A DNA stretch of 64,000 nucleotides from Sporodiniella umbellata (GCA_025677835.1 JAIXMR010000004.1:372001-436000); one strand, 5' to 3'. Numbered from the stretch's first letter, positions 34,806-46,312 are shown. Notes: a model not told the origin generated them from the sequence alone. A program made the numbers and translations.

Positions 34806-35309
34806 TATTTTATACTTACTAAGCTCAATGATGTTATAGCTTACATGCTGCTAGACCAATCAATTAGGCCATTCTTCATCTCACTTGACTATCTTCAAAT
34901 GCTTGAGAAAGCTAGTAGACTATAAGTAAAACATCAAAGTGCATACAGAAAATTCCTTACAATATATATATATATATATATATATCAAGTAAAAATGTGG
35001 CTATTATTACTGTCATGATGAGAAAGTCTATAGGAAGAACGAAACTTAAAATTACCTATAAATACTCAGCTTGAGCTTCAGTTACGTTCTTTTACTTCAA
35101 CTATATAAGCAATTGACTGAGAAAAAAACTGCTATACAATTTAAAGGTGACAAGAAATATTATCTTTCACTAGATACGAGAAAAAAAAGTAGTCTCTTGC
35201 TTTTCCTTGGATTTTTCAGTATAGTGATAAAAAACTAGATCAACGAGACAATATTTTTTCTTTTGTCATGTAACACGTGCGGTTTTTGCACATACAAAAA
35301 TCCCTTTTA

Positions 35310-35569
35310 AACGCGCTATTAAAGAGATCAAACTGGCAAGACGCATCTCTATGGGTAGCTATAGGCTTGCTCTATAATTCTTGCTATATGATAAGAGCAG
35401 GAGGGGAAGCAGGGAATACGTAAAGCCAGCTATTAGCTATTTTCTTTTGTTTACTTCGGAAACTGAAAAACAAGGAGAGGAGTGTAAACAAACAGACCTT
35501 TTTGCAGGAATAGATGAAAAAACGACGAAAGATTATCTCACAAGTCACTTTGGATTATAAAATATCAAT
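35310..35569 (+). repeat. Third, partial copy of the inverted-repeat arm
   Basis: About 260 bp that match the right arm at 47240-47499 in the same orientation (and the left arm at about 37680-37940 inverted), with roughly ten substitutions. Shared landmarks are the segments AGACGCATCTCTATGGGTAG and GGAATAGATGAAAAAA. It is more diverged than the two arms are from each other, so it is an older, independent copy. This shows that the arms include a dispersed repeat. Confidence 0.85.
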
Positions 35570-36779
35570 AGTAAACGTGTTACATACAGGCTTCGATTCA
35601 GACAATTGATAAGTCCTTGCTGTATTAATAGTATATCTAAAGATAGTTCAGCTATGTTCTGAAACAAGAACATTCTGACAGGTCTCAAGTATCAGATTTA
35701 TAATCGATTCATTCATTACATAATTATTTATCCGACATCCAACCCAATGGGATTAAGATATACAACGTTACGAACTGTAGAAGATCTCAACATAGGATTA
35801 TCCATTATAGATGTCTTGCTTATTGGTTATATAATCAAGCACAGACAATCTACACATCCTGAACGGTTACCCGGTTTCTCTTTTAGAAAAGTATATAAAG
35901 CACTTCTATTGTTATGTTGAATAAAGAAAGAATATTTTATTATAGTCAGCTAGCCTGATCACTTTTGTTTTTGTTTTATAATTTTTTATTTTTCGTATAT
36001 CTCGTTTGTTACTTGATATCACAAAGCGCGTTTTTCCGTTTTTTTTTTTTTTTTTTTTTTTGGCTTTTACCTTGGTTCAGTTTTATCTTTAGTTTAAACT
36101 ACTTTGCAACATCCAATGTTCACCTACAAAAGTCTCTTTATATTTACTTTTACATTTCTTTTTGTACTTACATTCTGGTAGTTATATATATATATATATA
36201 TATATTACACATAGACTTTTCCAATGTCTCAAAATCTACACTAGACTGGTCAGATTAACCAGACTAAGTTGACCACTTGAGAACAGTTAGAGTATACTGA
36301 GGTCAAGTAGACTATCTTGAAACAATTTATAACAACTCTCCCTTTTGAAATAGAGTATGTTTACATTTTTCCATCTTATTTTACAGGTTGTTTATGAAAT
36401 TAAGACAGCATATGCAACTTGTTTTTTAAAAAGAAGAGTAATGGTTCTTTTAGTTTATCTTTTACAGAATTCTTTGATTGTAATGCTTTCCTATAGCCAC
36501 TCATCATTGCTATTACTACTACTGTTATCAGAAAAACCATACTAAGTGCTGTTTAAAGTATAAACAGTCTAAATACAACAAATAACATTTGAAATAAAAG
36601 TAACTTTCTAGTATGTAGTGGGGCAAAAAGTTAAAACACAACCAAATACCAAGATTAAAAGCTTGTAAAACTATATATATTGTATTAAGCATCTAAACTT
36701 GAGACAAGACAAAAGTAAGTTTGAACAATACTAAGACTTTAGAAGTTAAGTTGAAAAAAGAAAAAAAGCAGTTTTATTT

Positions 36780-36864
36780 GAAGGTAAAAAAAAAAAGTAA
36801 AAGAAAAAGTAAAAGAAAAAGTAAAAGAAAAAGTAAGAAAGAAAAAAAAAGAAAAAAGAAAAAG
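36780..36864 (+). repeat. Polypurine tract with 12-bp tandem units
   Basis: Almost pure A/G strand; the unit GTAAAAGAAAAA is repeated three to four times (about 36796-36835). It directly abuts the outer end of the left arm, so the arm boundary falls in low-complexity DNA. Confidence 0.8.
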
Positions 36865-37284
36865 AAAATTGAAGAAAATTAAAAGCAAAAAGTAAAAAGC
36901 AAAAAGCAAAAGGCACTCTTCTTAGTTCTCAAAAAAAGAGCCAAGGACTCTTTTAATGATATGCAGAATCAACCACGAGCAGGTGAGAGTGCATTTGATT
37001 CCGTCAAGGTCCCCAGTTGCAAGCAGTAGCGCGAGGGTCAGTTCGATACCGCAAACCTCCAGGGTCTTGCACACTTTTCAGAACCGTCCAACCCAAAAGG
37101 CTTTCAAGATCATCCAAGTGCTAGCGAATAGGAACCCAACCCCTTAAATTCCATACACTATTTTTTAGGGTGCAGCATAGGTTCACTCTTTGGCCTCCCC
37201 ACCCGATATGCAAATGTACTTCTTACCAAGTAGGTTCGCACAAGCTTAGTTTACTGACCACCAAAGAGAATCGTAATAACATCC

Positions 37285-37370
37285 CGCATGCATACACCGC
37301 GCCTCCAGACCATTTCCTTGCAGCCATGGGGCTCTAACTCTGCTTAGCCTTCAGAACTATTCCGTACCTC
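37285..37370 (-). ncRNA. 5S rRNA-like fragment in the left arm
   Basis: On the minus strand the order GAAGGCTAAGCAGAGTTAGA, then GCC, then a GGAAATGAGTCTGGAGG segment and a TGTATGC end recalls the 3' two thirds of fungal 5S rRNA, including the internal box A region (AAGTTAAGC...GTTAG) and box C. Many positions differ and the 5' third is not recognisable, so it would be a diverged pseudogene or a 5S-derived repeat. Weak call. Confidence 0.25.
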
Positions 37371-38730
37371 CCAACAAAAGTACAGAGGTCAACGCCGTTC
37401 GCGCTACACCGAAGCTTTGATTGACGATAATGGGTAGGACTTTCTTGTCGCGTTGCATAAGGTAAGTCATGCCTCGCAGCCGCTTCATTATCCGTATGCG
37501 CGCGCATACAAGACACATATGTTGGGTTGCAGAAAAATCAAAGAGTGAGCAACCAACCAATGTCGATTGCCAGCAGAGAAAGAGTGGCTCCCCATAACCT
37601 CCGTAAAACAAGACGGAATACCTAAAGAAAAAAAAAAAAAAAAAAAAAAAAAAAACGAAAAAACGCGCTTCCTCTTGATGTTTTATAATCCAAAGTGACT
37701 TGTGAGATAATCTTTCATCATTTTTTCATCTATTCCTGCAAAAAGGTCTGTTTTTTTACGCTCTTCTCCTTGTTTTTCAGTTTCCGAAGTAAACAAAAGA
37801 AAATAGCTAATAGCTGGCTTTACGTATTCCCTGCTTCCCCTCCTGCTCTTATCATATAGCAAGAATTATAGATCAAGCCTATAGCTACCCATAGAGATGC
37901 GTCTTGCCAGTTCGATCCCTTTCATGACGCGCTTGAAAGCAGGTTTTGTAAAGCAGAAGGCTATCATCTGTGTTACGTGTGATAAGGAAAGCACCTATTA
38001 CCGTCTTTTATTCTCTTTTTTTTTTTTTAGTCTTTTTTGGGCCAAGCAAACCAAAGGTTTCTTTTAGTGAAGACTTTCACAATAGAGTTTTTTTTTTTTA
38101 AAAAAAAAAGCTGCTGCTTTCGTAAGCTCTCCGTAATATCTAACACAGCCTATCATTTTACAAATGGTCAAAGCTTTTTCTTCTGTAAGAGGCAAAAGCC
38201 AAATCGGAAATAAGTCTTTCCACGATCTAAACTCCGTTTATGATCGCCTTAGATTCAGTTTACACTATGAAAATGCCCCCAAAAAACGATAGCATTATGA
38301 AAGTAAATAAGATACCCTGGAAAAGACAAAGAAACCAAAACGGTTTTTTTTTTTCTTTTTTTCTTTTTTTTTTTTTTTTGGGTTTGTGAGCTTGCTTGAC
38401 CTATCCAGAGTTAATGTTAGGCTACTCTCAACCGGTTTGGTTACTAGTAAGGTTGACTTTTTCCGCTTTCTCTAAGGTCAGTACGTTCTCTGGACTGTTT
38501 TGAACGGTGTCGTTATAGGTACAACTTATTTGCATAGTCATGTTTGGTATATTATCTTGAATCAAAGTATGGAATGTAAGATCAACAAGCTGAACAGATA
38601 AAAAAAAAAAAAAAAAAAGGAGTGTGCAGAGACATAGTGAGAGTAGTGTCCACAGTAGTTTTTTTAAAAAAAATAAAAATGTTTCTCTATTTTTTTTTAG
38701 TTGTATTTTTCATTTGATGTTTAATGTGGT

Positions 38731-38858
38731 GGTTTTCGCAAGTTTTCCTTCTTGAGGTCATTTTCGCAAGTTTCCTTCTTGAGGTTATTTTCGCAAGTTT
38801 CCTTCTTGGGGTTTTCGCAAGTTTGCCTCTTGATGTTTTTACAAGTTTGCATCTTGGG
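38731..38858 (+). repeat. Minisatellite in the left arm
   Basis: Five units of about 21-30 bp with consensus TTTTCGCAAGTTTCCTTCTT, separated by GAGG-type spacers; the outer units are more diverged (GTTTGCCTCTTGATG, GTTTGCATCTTGGG). The same array is present inverted at 46313-46441. Confidence 0.9.
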
Positions 38859-39774
38859 ATAAGTATAAAGAAACAAAATAAATTCGAAAATTTGCCTCCT
38901 TTTTATACTTTTTTCTGGATTATCTAAACCGTCACACCCCTATCTCTCCTTGAAGTGCCACTCTGTGAAAAGCCGTCACTATACTCACTACAAGATAACA
39001 TGTAACACACACGACATAGTAACATTAGAGTTGAGGGAGTGTTGAGACTGTTTCTTGCTTATATATATTGTTCTTGAATATTCAATAAGTACTAGTTTAT
39101 GTATGTTTTTTCTTTTTCTTTTTTCTTTTTTTGTATAAAGGAATGCTAGTAACTTATTAACTTTTTCTTTTGAAAACTGTACACTTGTTGGGATCGCTAT
39201 CAAAGAAGCCGTCTATTACCGCTATTTTCTGGCTCAATACCAGGGCTCTGTCTGTTCGATTTCACTCAAATTCTTTTGATATACTTCATGCTTGAGCTGA
39301 TTGAAGCATATGCCGTGTTTAGTTTAGAGGTTCTAGTAACATTTACCACTCATCTGCTCTCTCACTAAATGTGAACTCTCGAGTATTATTCTCATACTCA
39401 AACACCGTCGCTACCACACTTTCTGCAGACCACCTAAGTCTGTCGTATACACAAACCCAAATATTTCAAGCTCCATTGTATTTAGTAAGTCAACGCATCA
39501 TTTACTATTAAAACTTTAACCTTTTTTTTTTTATTACTCTGGCCATTCTTCTATGGCAAACACACTGGCATACATAAATTTAGACTGCTTATAAACTGTA
39601 TTTAACCATGTTTGTGAGACGAGCTAGTGGGCTCAGATTACTCGAATGTTGAGAGTGAATCTTGTCTACAGAGCTCTACGTGTGAACAACCAAAGCTGAC
39701 CGTTGTTACTTTAATAGTACTCAAACAAAAGATAAAAAAATTATAAAGCGATGAAAAAGCTAAATTTCAAAAAA

Positions 39775-41263
39775 GGCCTTGTATCGTCCTAAATATCTAG
39801 CTGGAAGCAAAGCGATGCTGGTGAAAGACTTTGCTTCTAAAGTTGACAAAATTGTGAGGATTCATTTTCTAGGAAATTCATTGTAAGAAAAATCATACAG
39901 TTTTAGAAACATTGTTAGTAGCTAGTACCCATGAGATATTTCAACAAACAGTCAAATTCCATCTCCAATGATTTATTTATAAGTAGAGAAGAAGACAAAC
40001 ACTATAGACTCTGAGCTTCACTTCTTCATATAAAGTGTTCAAAAAAACAACATCAAATACTTTACCCCACAAGCTGGCAAAGTTGTTATGAGAGAAGGTA
40101 CATTAGAATCTATTAATTGCTTTAACAATCGTTAGTGTTTTGATACTACGGTTAAACCAGACAGCCTATTAGAAACAAATGACTGCGGTCGTAGCTTCAA
40201 GGAAACAAACAAACTCATTGTGGACACAATTTTAGTCCTGCTTTTATCTCCTACTCTTTTATTATTATTGTTTTTGAACGACATAATTAGTAAGAAAAAA
40301 AGCAAAACAATAAGCTCAAGAGCTCTATTGGGATCACAAGTTATTGATTGCGATTTTTCAGCTTAGAAAATAACAAAAATTACTATAGAATTTTATCAGC
40401 TATGCGATAGTAATCAAACATTAGGACGATCTACAAAAAGATACGCTTATTTGCCGTTCACGCTTAAGCAGCTCTACTATAATACAGTAAATTCTAACAA
40501 CTCAACATTGGTAAACCTCAGCCTTGAAGAAAACTATGTATTGCAAAGTCTGCCTGAACCTGCTTACAATTATCAAAGATACCATCAGGATATAAGCTGT
40601 ACTGCCTTACCCATCTCTGAGCTAGTCAAATCCGAATGCCCAACTATTTTGCTACAGCTGATGCGCTTCTCAATCTTCAGATCTAAAAATCGAACCTTAT
40701 CTTGAACGGCATAGCGCACATAATCTCGTTTTACGCTGGTATCCTTCATACAAACGTCTTCATTTTTTAGTTTTTCTGTCAGCATTGAGCAAACCGATGA
40801 AAATTTACAAGAGGGAAGGCTTTTCAAGTACTCACTATGAGTCGCAATTGCCTCAACGACAAATTCATCCCGATCAGCGATACTCTATTGATTTAGGGCC
40901 CTCCTTCTCCTCAACATTTCCATGTCCATCTTCAAATAAAAATATTGCACTCGTTTCAATCTTAAACAATTGAAGAAAAAAAAAATAGATCCAGATGATG
41001 AAATAGCCTACCTTTGTTTTTTCTAGTGTCAAGAAGTTATCGTGACACGACTTTTGTTTTCAAATGTAAGCGACATAATTTCTGAAAATACAATTTAGTT
41101 TCTGATAGTGCGAAATCAGCGCTTATCGCACAGCGACATTAATTTTGACTGATTGGCGACATAATTTCTGACCGTGTGCGACATTACCAGTTAGAAGCAC
41201 TGTAAGGAAATCCTCGCTTGTTTTTTTTTTGTTCTTTGTTTTTTTGGTGATCCGTCCTTATAG
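39775..41263. other. Left part of the island, no supported gene
   Basis: About 1.5 kb between the left arm and the GT15 gene. The frame 40451-40705 and its neighbours have no recognisable family and are interrupted; decayed transposon sequence is possible. The GCGACAT repeats near its right end are listed separately. Confidence 0.4.
41070..41187 (+). repeat. Cluster of GCGACAT direct repeats
   Basis: GCGACATAATTTCTGA occurs at 41070-41085 and 41156-41171, with a variant GCGACATTAATTTTGA at 41133-41148 and GCGACATTA at 41179-41187. The regular spacing and position, about 80-190 bp upstream of the GT15 start, suggest either promoter elements or the subterminal repeats of a DNA transposon. No function is assigned. 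Confidence 0.75.
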
Positions 41264-42464
41264 ATGAGTCTTAATATACCATCAAAAAGAATCGTTTCAG
41301 TTAACATTCTGTTAATTGTGAGCTTTTTTTTGTTGTATACTCAATATTTCTCGTTGAAACGAGAACTTTTGAAAGAGAAAACGGAGGGATCAGCTTGGAC
41401 TTACGATAATCCAAGCCATTTAGTGCATCCACATGACCGATTCAAAGCAGCTTTTATTACATTTGTCAAAAACGATACAGAATCACTTACTCAATTGCGC
41501 TATACAGTACGCAAAATTGAAGATCAGTTTAATAAGGATCGTGGCTATCCTTATATCGTATTTACCAACCAAGACCTACCCATGAAATATATGGAACTTG
41601 TCGGTGCCTTATCAAAAGCGACAATCCGATTTGAAAAAGTGGGATCTGATTTATATGGCTACCGCCCTGACACTGACTTGGAAAAAGCAGCTGAAGCTCG
41701 TAAAAGTATGAGTATTTATCCATTTGGAGATAGCGAAGATTACCGATTTCAATCAAGATTCATGGCTGGTACCATTTACAAGTAGGTGTCGTAAAAAAGA
41801 AAAAAAGAAGGGAAGAATCTAAGTTATACATGACACGAAAAGACATCCTTTAATTCGAGAGTTGGATATGACCTGGCGGTTTGAGGCAGGAACAGAATAT
41901 ACGTGCCCTATTGAAGAAGACTTGTTTCAATACATTTTTGAACACAACAAAACCACTTCTTTCTCAATGGCCTTATACGAATATAAGGAGACTGTACCTA
42001 GTCTGTATCAAACTATACTTGATTTTGCGGACAATCACCCACAATGGGTCCAGCCAAAACACAATTCAAATTCCCTCTGGAAATTTGTTCAAGATCCGGT
42101 ATTTAACGGATGTCATTTTTGGAACAATTTTCAGGTACGAAATACACGTATAGAGAACACGGATTTATCTCAGTCTCCATAGATTTCCCGTGTCAATTTT
42201 TTTACAGGGAAGAAATACCAAACCTTCTTTGATCATTTGGATGCTCTAAACGGGATATTCTATGAACGATGGGGTGATCCAGTGATTCAATCGCTCGGTG
42301 CCACCCTTTTTCTATCAAAATCTGACATCCATTTCTGGGACTCGGTAGGCTATCGTGTTGCTGAGAAATTTACACACTGCCCCAGTAATTTTGGGCAATG
42401 TACATGCCGACCAGAACAAAACTTTGACGGGGATGGCTATAGCTGTCTGAGATTTTATTTTTAA
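41264..42464 (+). CDS. GT15 alpha-1,2-mannosyltransferase (KRE2/MNT1/KTR family)
   Basis: Golgi type II membrane enzyme that adds alpha-1,2-mannose from GDP-mannose to O- and N-glycans of cell-wall mannoproteins. Exons 41264-41781, 41843-42134 and 42183-42464 give 363 residues. The membrane anchor is at about residues 10-27. Family blocks: AAFITFVKNDTESLTQLRYT, a WTYDNP-type stem, FQSRFMAGTIYKHPLIRELD, WRFEAGTEYTC, CHFWNNFQISRVNFF and YERWGDPVIQSLGATLFL. The second intron was placed so that FQ joins ISRVNFF, as in yeast relatives. C-terminal CPSNFGQCTC is also typical. It sits inside the inverted-repeat island and is tail-to-tail with the GT71 gene; the stop codons overlap by two bases. Confidence 0.92.
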
Positions 42465-44166
42465 ACAAGATTTTCTCTATTTTTTTTCTCCTTGTCCATT
42501 TCAATAAGCGTATTACCGATCTCTCTCTCTTTTTCGTTGAGCTTTCGAATCTTGTCTTTTTCGTTGATACAAGACGTTTCAAACTGCCAATCGCTTCCCT
42601 CTGCAAAATGAGAGAAGGTCAAGTAGCGATCGTCCCATCTATTCTTATCACGCAGTAATCCACCGTTCCACCACCAGGGTCGGTTATCTACAGCATCCAA
42701 ATGGAGTTGATTGCCGCATACGGTGCCCTCCGCTCCCTCGTCGCCCAAGCCGCCCAAGACGGCACCCAAGGATCGGACAAAGACGTAAGGCGTCTGCGAC
42801 ATTTCATAGCCGATCCAGAAAGTTTCTTTGTCACCATGAATATGTTTGTAAGACACTTTGTCTCGTTCTTCTTTATCATTCATTTTACAGGTAGCCAGAA
42901 GACCCATAAGCACCTTTCGTTTGTCCATGACCACAATACCTGATTCTTGCTCATGAGCTGAGGTGGTCTTCCACCAACGCGACTGCTCAACATAAGTACT
43001 GTAGGTTGGTAGGAACGATCTGAGCCATTGTCGTCCCTCTTCGTAATTGTCAAATAGGGTACGGTCTAGGAAAAACAAGGCGCCAGTGCGTTGATAACCC
43101 TGATCTTCGAACAGCGTCTCAGGTCGTTTGAACATGTAGACGTCAGCATCCATCAAAATTACTTCCTGGAAACTACTGGCCAACATAGCATAAGGCTTAA
43201 TAGCCCAGCCGCCAAACTGGGTATGATCGTTATTGATACGGTCTGAGATATCGACCGTTTTTACGTTTTCAAATGATTCGAAAAAGTCACGCCTGGACTT
43301 GGAAAGGTCTGAGGGATTAATGTAGAAGATTTCGATAGGAATGGTTGATTTGTGTAGTTCACGGATCGATTGAACGGCGGTCGAGGCATACTTAAATTGA
43401 CCGTTACCAACGCACATTACAATACCTCGCTTACTGCGTGTGTTCAAGTTGATTTCGAAAGCGCTTTTCCAATAAGGTTTAAGCCAGGGGTAGAGAATAG
43501 TTTCCAATCGACTGTAGATAGCCCATACGTCTCGATAATGAGGATCGCGGGTTACGTCAATAGATCCTTCAGCAATTATAGGGTCGAGGTATTCAAAGAG
43601 CGATTTAAACACACGTTGTTGCGTGGTGAGCGTTTTGAAGTTGGGCATATTTTCGGGGATAGTCAAAAGATCAGATAAGAGCTGTTGTCCGAGAGGCGAT
43701 CGAACCCAGGGCAAGGTTTCATCTAAGCAGTTATCATCAGCACATATACATATTTTTAGACAGAAAGTCTCATTTACCTTTCCAAGGAGCAACAGGTGTA
43801 GGTACACCAATAAAATATTTTTGTAAAAGGTCTTTAGTATTTTCCAGTGTAATTTCTATCGAGAAAAAAAAAGAAGCTAAGCACCTCACACCTTTTTTTG
43901 TTTGTTACAATAAGTATACCTGGTTCAACGACAGCCCTATTATTTAGTATATGTTGCTGTCTTTTGTTTTCTTTTTCAATTTCCAACAATCTCTGATTCT
44001 CTTTTTCACGCTGTTGTAGTGATTGCTGTCTCTCTGCTTCTTGTTTTTTTATCAACTCATTTTTTAGTTCGAGGTTGTGAAGGTACTTGAACAGAAAACC
44101 CAAACACAAAATAATAAATATAAGCGAAAAAAGTCGAACCAATCGACCATTCAACTGTGGTCTCAT
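42461..44166 (-). CDS. GT71 alpha-1,3-mannosyltransferase (MNN1 family)
   Basis: Golgi type II enzyme that adds terminal alpha-1,3-mannose to mannoprotein glycans. Exons 43920-44166, 43778-43855 and 42461-43722 give 528 residues. Start MRPQLNG, membrane anchor at about 11-29, then a charged coiled-coil stem (QEAERQQSLQQREKENQ). The catalytic part has the MNN1-family order GIVMCVGNGQFKYA, IEIFYINPSDLS, FGGWAIKPYAMLASSFQEVI and the metal-binding LMDADVYMF (DXD-type). SGIVVMDKRK and FWIGYEM follow. The middle exon is only 78 bp. Together with the opposite GT15 gene it forms a convergent pair of mannan enzymes; shared cargo status in the inverted-repeat island is inferred. Confidence 0.88.
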
Positions 44167-44616
44167 CTCCAAACTGTTTGGAAAAAAAAAAACAGAAAAA
44201 AAAGAAAAAAAAGTTTATTTTTAATTGGCCATTCAATTAGAGGGAAAATTAGCCATTGCTAAATCAGGTAATTTTGTTACTACACTCAATGAGTCCCAAT
44301 GTTACTTTTTTTCTTCTGCTTCTAACGTTTATACATCTATAATTGGCTGTGTTTATTTTTAGATGGCCGTCCCATAAGTGATACAAAGTCAGCTTGACAA
44401 AGGCTTATTGTATTCATTGATAAGACTACATGAACTATCAATCATCAAGACTCTTTAATACTTAACACAATACTGTCATTTATAATAAATTAGAGATCCT
44501 GTTAGTAAACAACCAAAATCACTTCCTCATCTGTTGTATGCATATACATTCGATAAGAATAAATAGTGTCATAATAGAAAAGTCAAAAAAAAAAAAAAAA
44601 AAAAACAGGCGTTGAC

Positions 44617-45270
44617 ATGATGGAGTTAAAGCCAAAACAAGGATATTCACTTTATACTGTTAAAAACAAAGCTGGGTTTTTTTATCTGAAAACCGGAAGG
44701 TGTATAGCTGCAATGGCTGCAGCAAAGCAGTTGGGTATTCATCTTTGAGCAGGTTACAGATGGGTCAACCAATACAATGCGTGCCCTGGCTGTGCTTTGA
44801 AATTTTTTTTTAAAAAAAGAGAACAGGTCGGAAATATATCGAAACGGAAGAGCTTAAAACGACTGTTATAAATTTTATCGGTATTAACTGCTCTGTTATT
44901 GTTGTTGAAGTGACCGAGTATTTAGTGAAGCGATTTCATGACCTTCAAGTATTGAATAGTGTTTTAATAACTTTATGAAGCGTGAGTGCAGATTCTTATT
45001 CTATTGAGAGCAAAGATTGAGGAGCGGTACAGTTGGGTTTGTAAACAGGAAAATGCTGATATAGGCTTTCTAAAAAAAAACTGGTTATTTCTTGACCAAT
45101 CTGCTTTGGTATCAATACGAAACATACCAGCGCTTGATTTCAAAAAGATATATGTACTCTTGTTACTAGATCTGATACGAAAGCAAATATAACGTCTATA
45201 TTGAGTGCTATCTCTACTTAAGGCTTGATTGTAGTTAGCGTAAAAACGAGATCTATAAAGAAAAGACAGG
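44617..45270 (+). pseudogene. Decayed DDE transposase, N-terminal half and start of catalytic domain
   Basis: Broken frames recall the Mucorales Tc1/mariner-like transposase. A helix-turn-helix stretch (AAAKQLGIH, then WVNQYNACP) is followed by the linker (ETEELKTTVINFI, VVEVTEYLVKRFHDL). Next come KIEERYSWVCKQENADI and the first catalytic block FLDQSAL, with Asp kept and the usual Glu changed to Gln. Last is TSILSAIST, stop, GLIVVSVKT. At least four stops and several frameshifts make it non-functional. It ends 130 bp before the right arm. The missing C-terminal half corresponds to what is seen at 10104-10510, but these are separate relics. Confidence 0.78.
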
Positions 45271-46312
45271 CGGATATATAAGTTTAGGAGCTGTACCATC
45301 CCACTACATAGGTTTCTTGTAAATGACTCTTGATGAAATGGACAAGCATCTGCGTATGGAAACCCAACATATATTTACAAATATGGCATGAGGTATTTTT
45401 TTTTGAAATTTAGCTTTTTCATCGCTTTATAATTTTTTTATCTTTTGTTTGAGTACTATTAAAGTAACAACGGTCAGCTTTGGTTGTTCACCTGTATAGA
45501 GCTCTGTAGACAAGATTCACTCTCAACATTCGAGTAATCTGAGCCCACTAGCTCGTCTCACAAACATGGTTAAATACAGTTTATAAGCAGTCTAAATTTA
45601 TGTATGCCAGTGTGTTTGCCATAGAAGAATGGCCAGAGTAATAAAAAAAAAAGGTTAAAGTTTTAATAGTAAATGATGCGTTGACTTACTAAATACAATG
45701 GAGCTTGAAATATTTGGGTTTGTGTATACGACAGACTTAGGTGGTCTGCAGAAAGTGTGGTAGCGACGGTGTTTGAGTATGAGAATAATACTCGAGAGTT
45801 CACATTTAGTGAGAGAGCAGATGAGTGGTAAATGTTACTAGAACCTCTAAACTAAACACGGCATATGCTTCAATCAGCTCAAGCATGAAGTATATCAAAA
45901 GAATTTGAGTGAAATCGAACAGACAGAGCCCTGGTATTGAGCCAGAAAATAGCGGTAATAGACGGCTTCTTTGATAGCGATCCCAACAAGTGTACAGTTT
46001 TCAAAAGAAAAAGTTAATAAGTTACTAGCATTCCTTTATACAAAAAAAGAAAAAAGAAAAAGAAAAAACATACATAAACTAGTACTTATTGAATATTCAA
46101 GAACAATATATATAAGCAAGAAACAGTCTCAACACTCCCTCAACTCTAATGTTACTATGTCGTGTGTGTTACATGTTATCTTGTAGTGAGTATAGTGACG
46201 GCTTTTCACAGAGTGGCACTTCAAGGAGAGATAGGGGTGTGACGGTTTAGATAATCCAGAAAAAAGTATAAAAGGAGGCAAATTTTCGAATTTATTTTGT
46301 TTCTTTATACTT

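Larger units (their letters stand above)
34806..36864. other. Gene-poor DNA left of the inverted repeat
   Basis: About 2.1 kb without a gene. Contains (AT)n tracts at 34961-34985 and 36183-36206, the partial repeat copy at 35310-35569, a T run of 22 bases at 36041-36061 and a polypurine stretch at the right end. Confidence 0.5.
36865..39774 (+). repeat. Left arm of a 2.9-kb inverted repeat
   Basis: About 2,910 bp that are the near-identical reverse complement of 45399-48309. The match runs from the AAAATTGAAG at the outer end to CTAAATTTCAAAAAA at the inner end. Differences are sparse, for example single substitutions near 36991, 37358 and 37403 and a one-base indel near 37309. The arm has no credible coding sequence: its frames of 60-84 codons are in several frames and contain no known motif. 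It carries a tandem repeat (38731-38858), a 5S-rRNA-like stretch and many A/T runs. Confidence 0.93.

Noticed and set aside
38731..38858. CRISPR-like array
   Set aside because: Units are imperfect and adjacent without unique spacers, and the genome is eukaryotic.
36956..39203. Frames of 60-84 codons repeated in both inverted-repeat arms
   Set aside because: They recur only because the arms are duplicated; they overlap each other in several frames, contain no motif and one is just the minisatellite translated.
36865..39774. Inverted repeat dismissed as an assembly artefact
   Set aside because: The arms differ by scattered substitutions and indels and have different flanks at both ends, which argues for a real duplication, though long reads are needed to be sure.
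45932..45943. TGGTATTGAGCC resembling the initiator-tRNA primer binding site of an LTR retrotransposon in the right arm
   Set aside because: Only partial match to the usual TGGTATCAGAGC, no paired LTRs, and no reverse transcriptase or integrase sequence anywhere in the arm.
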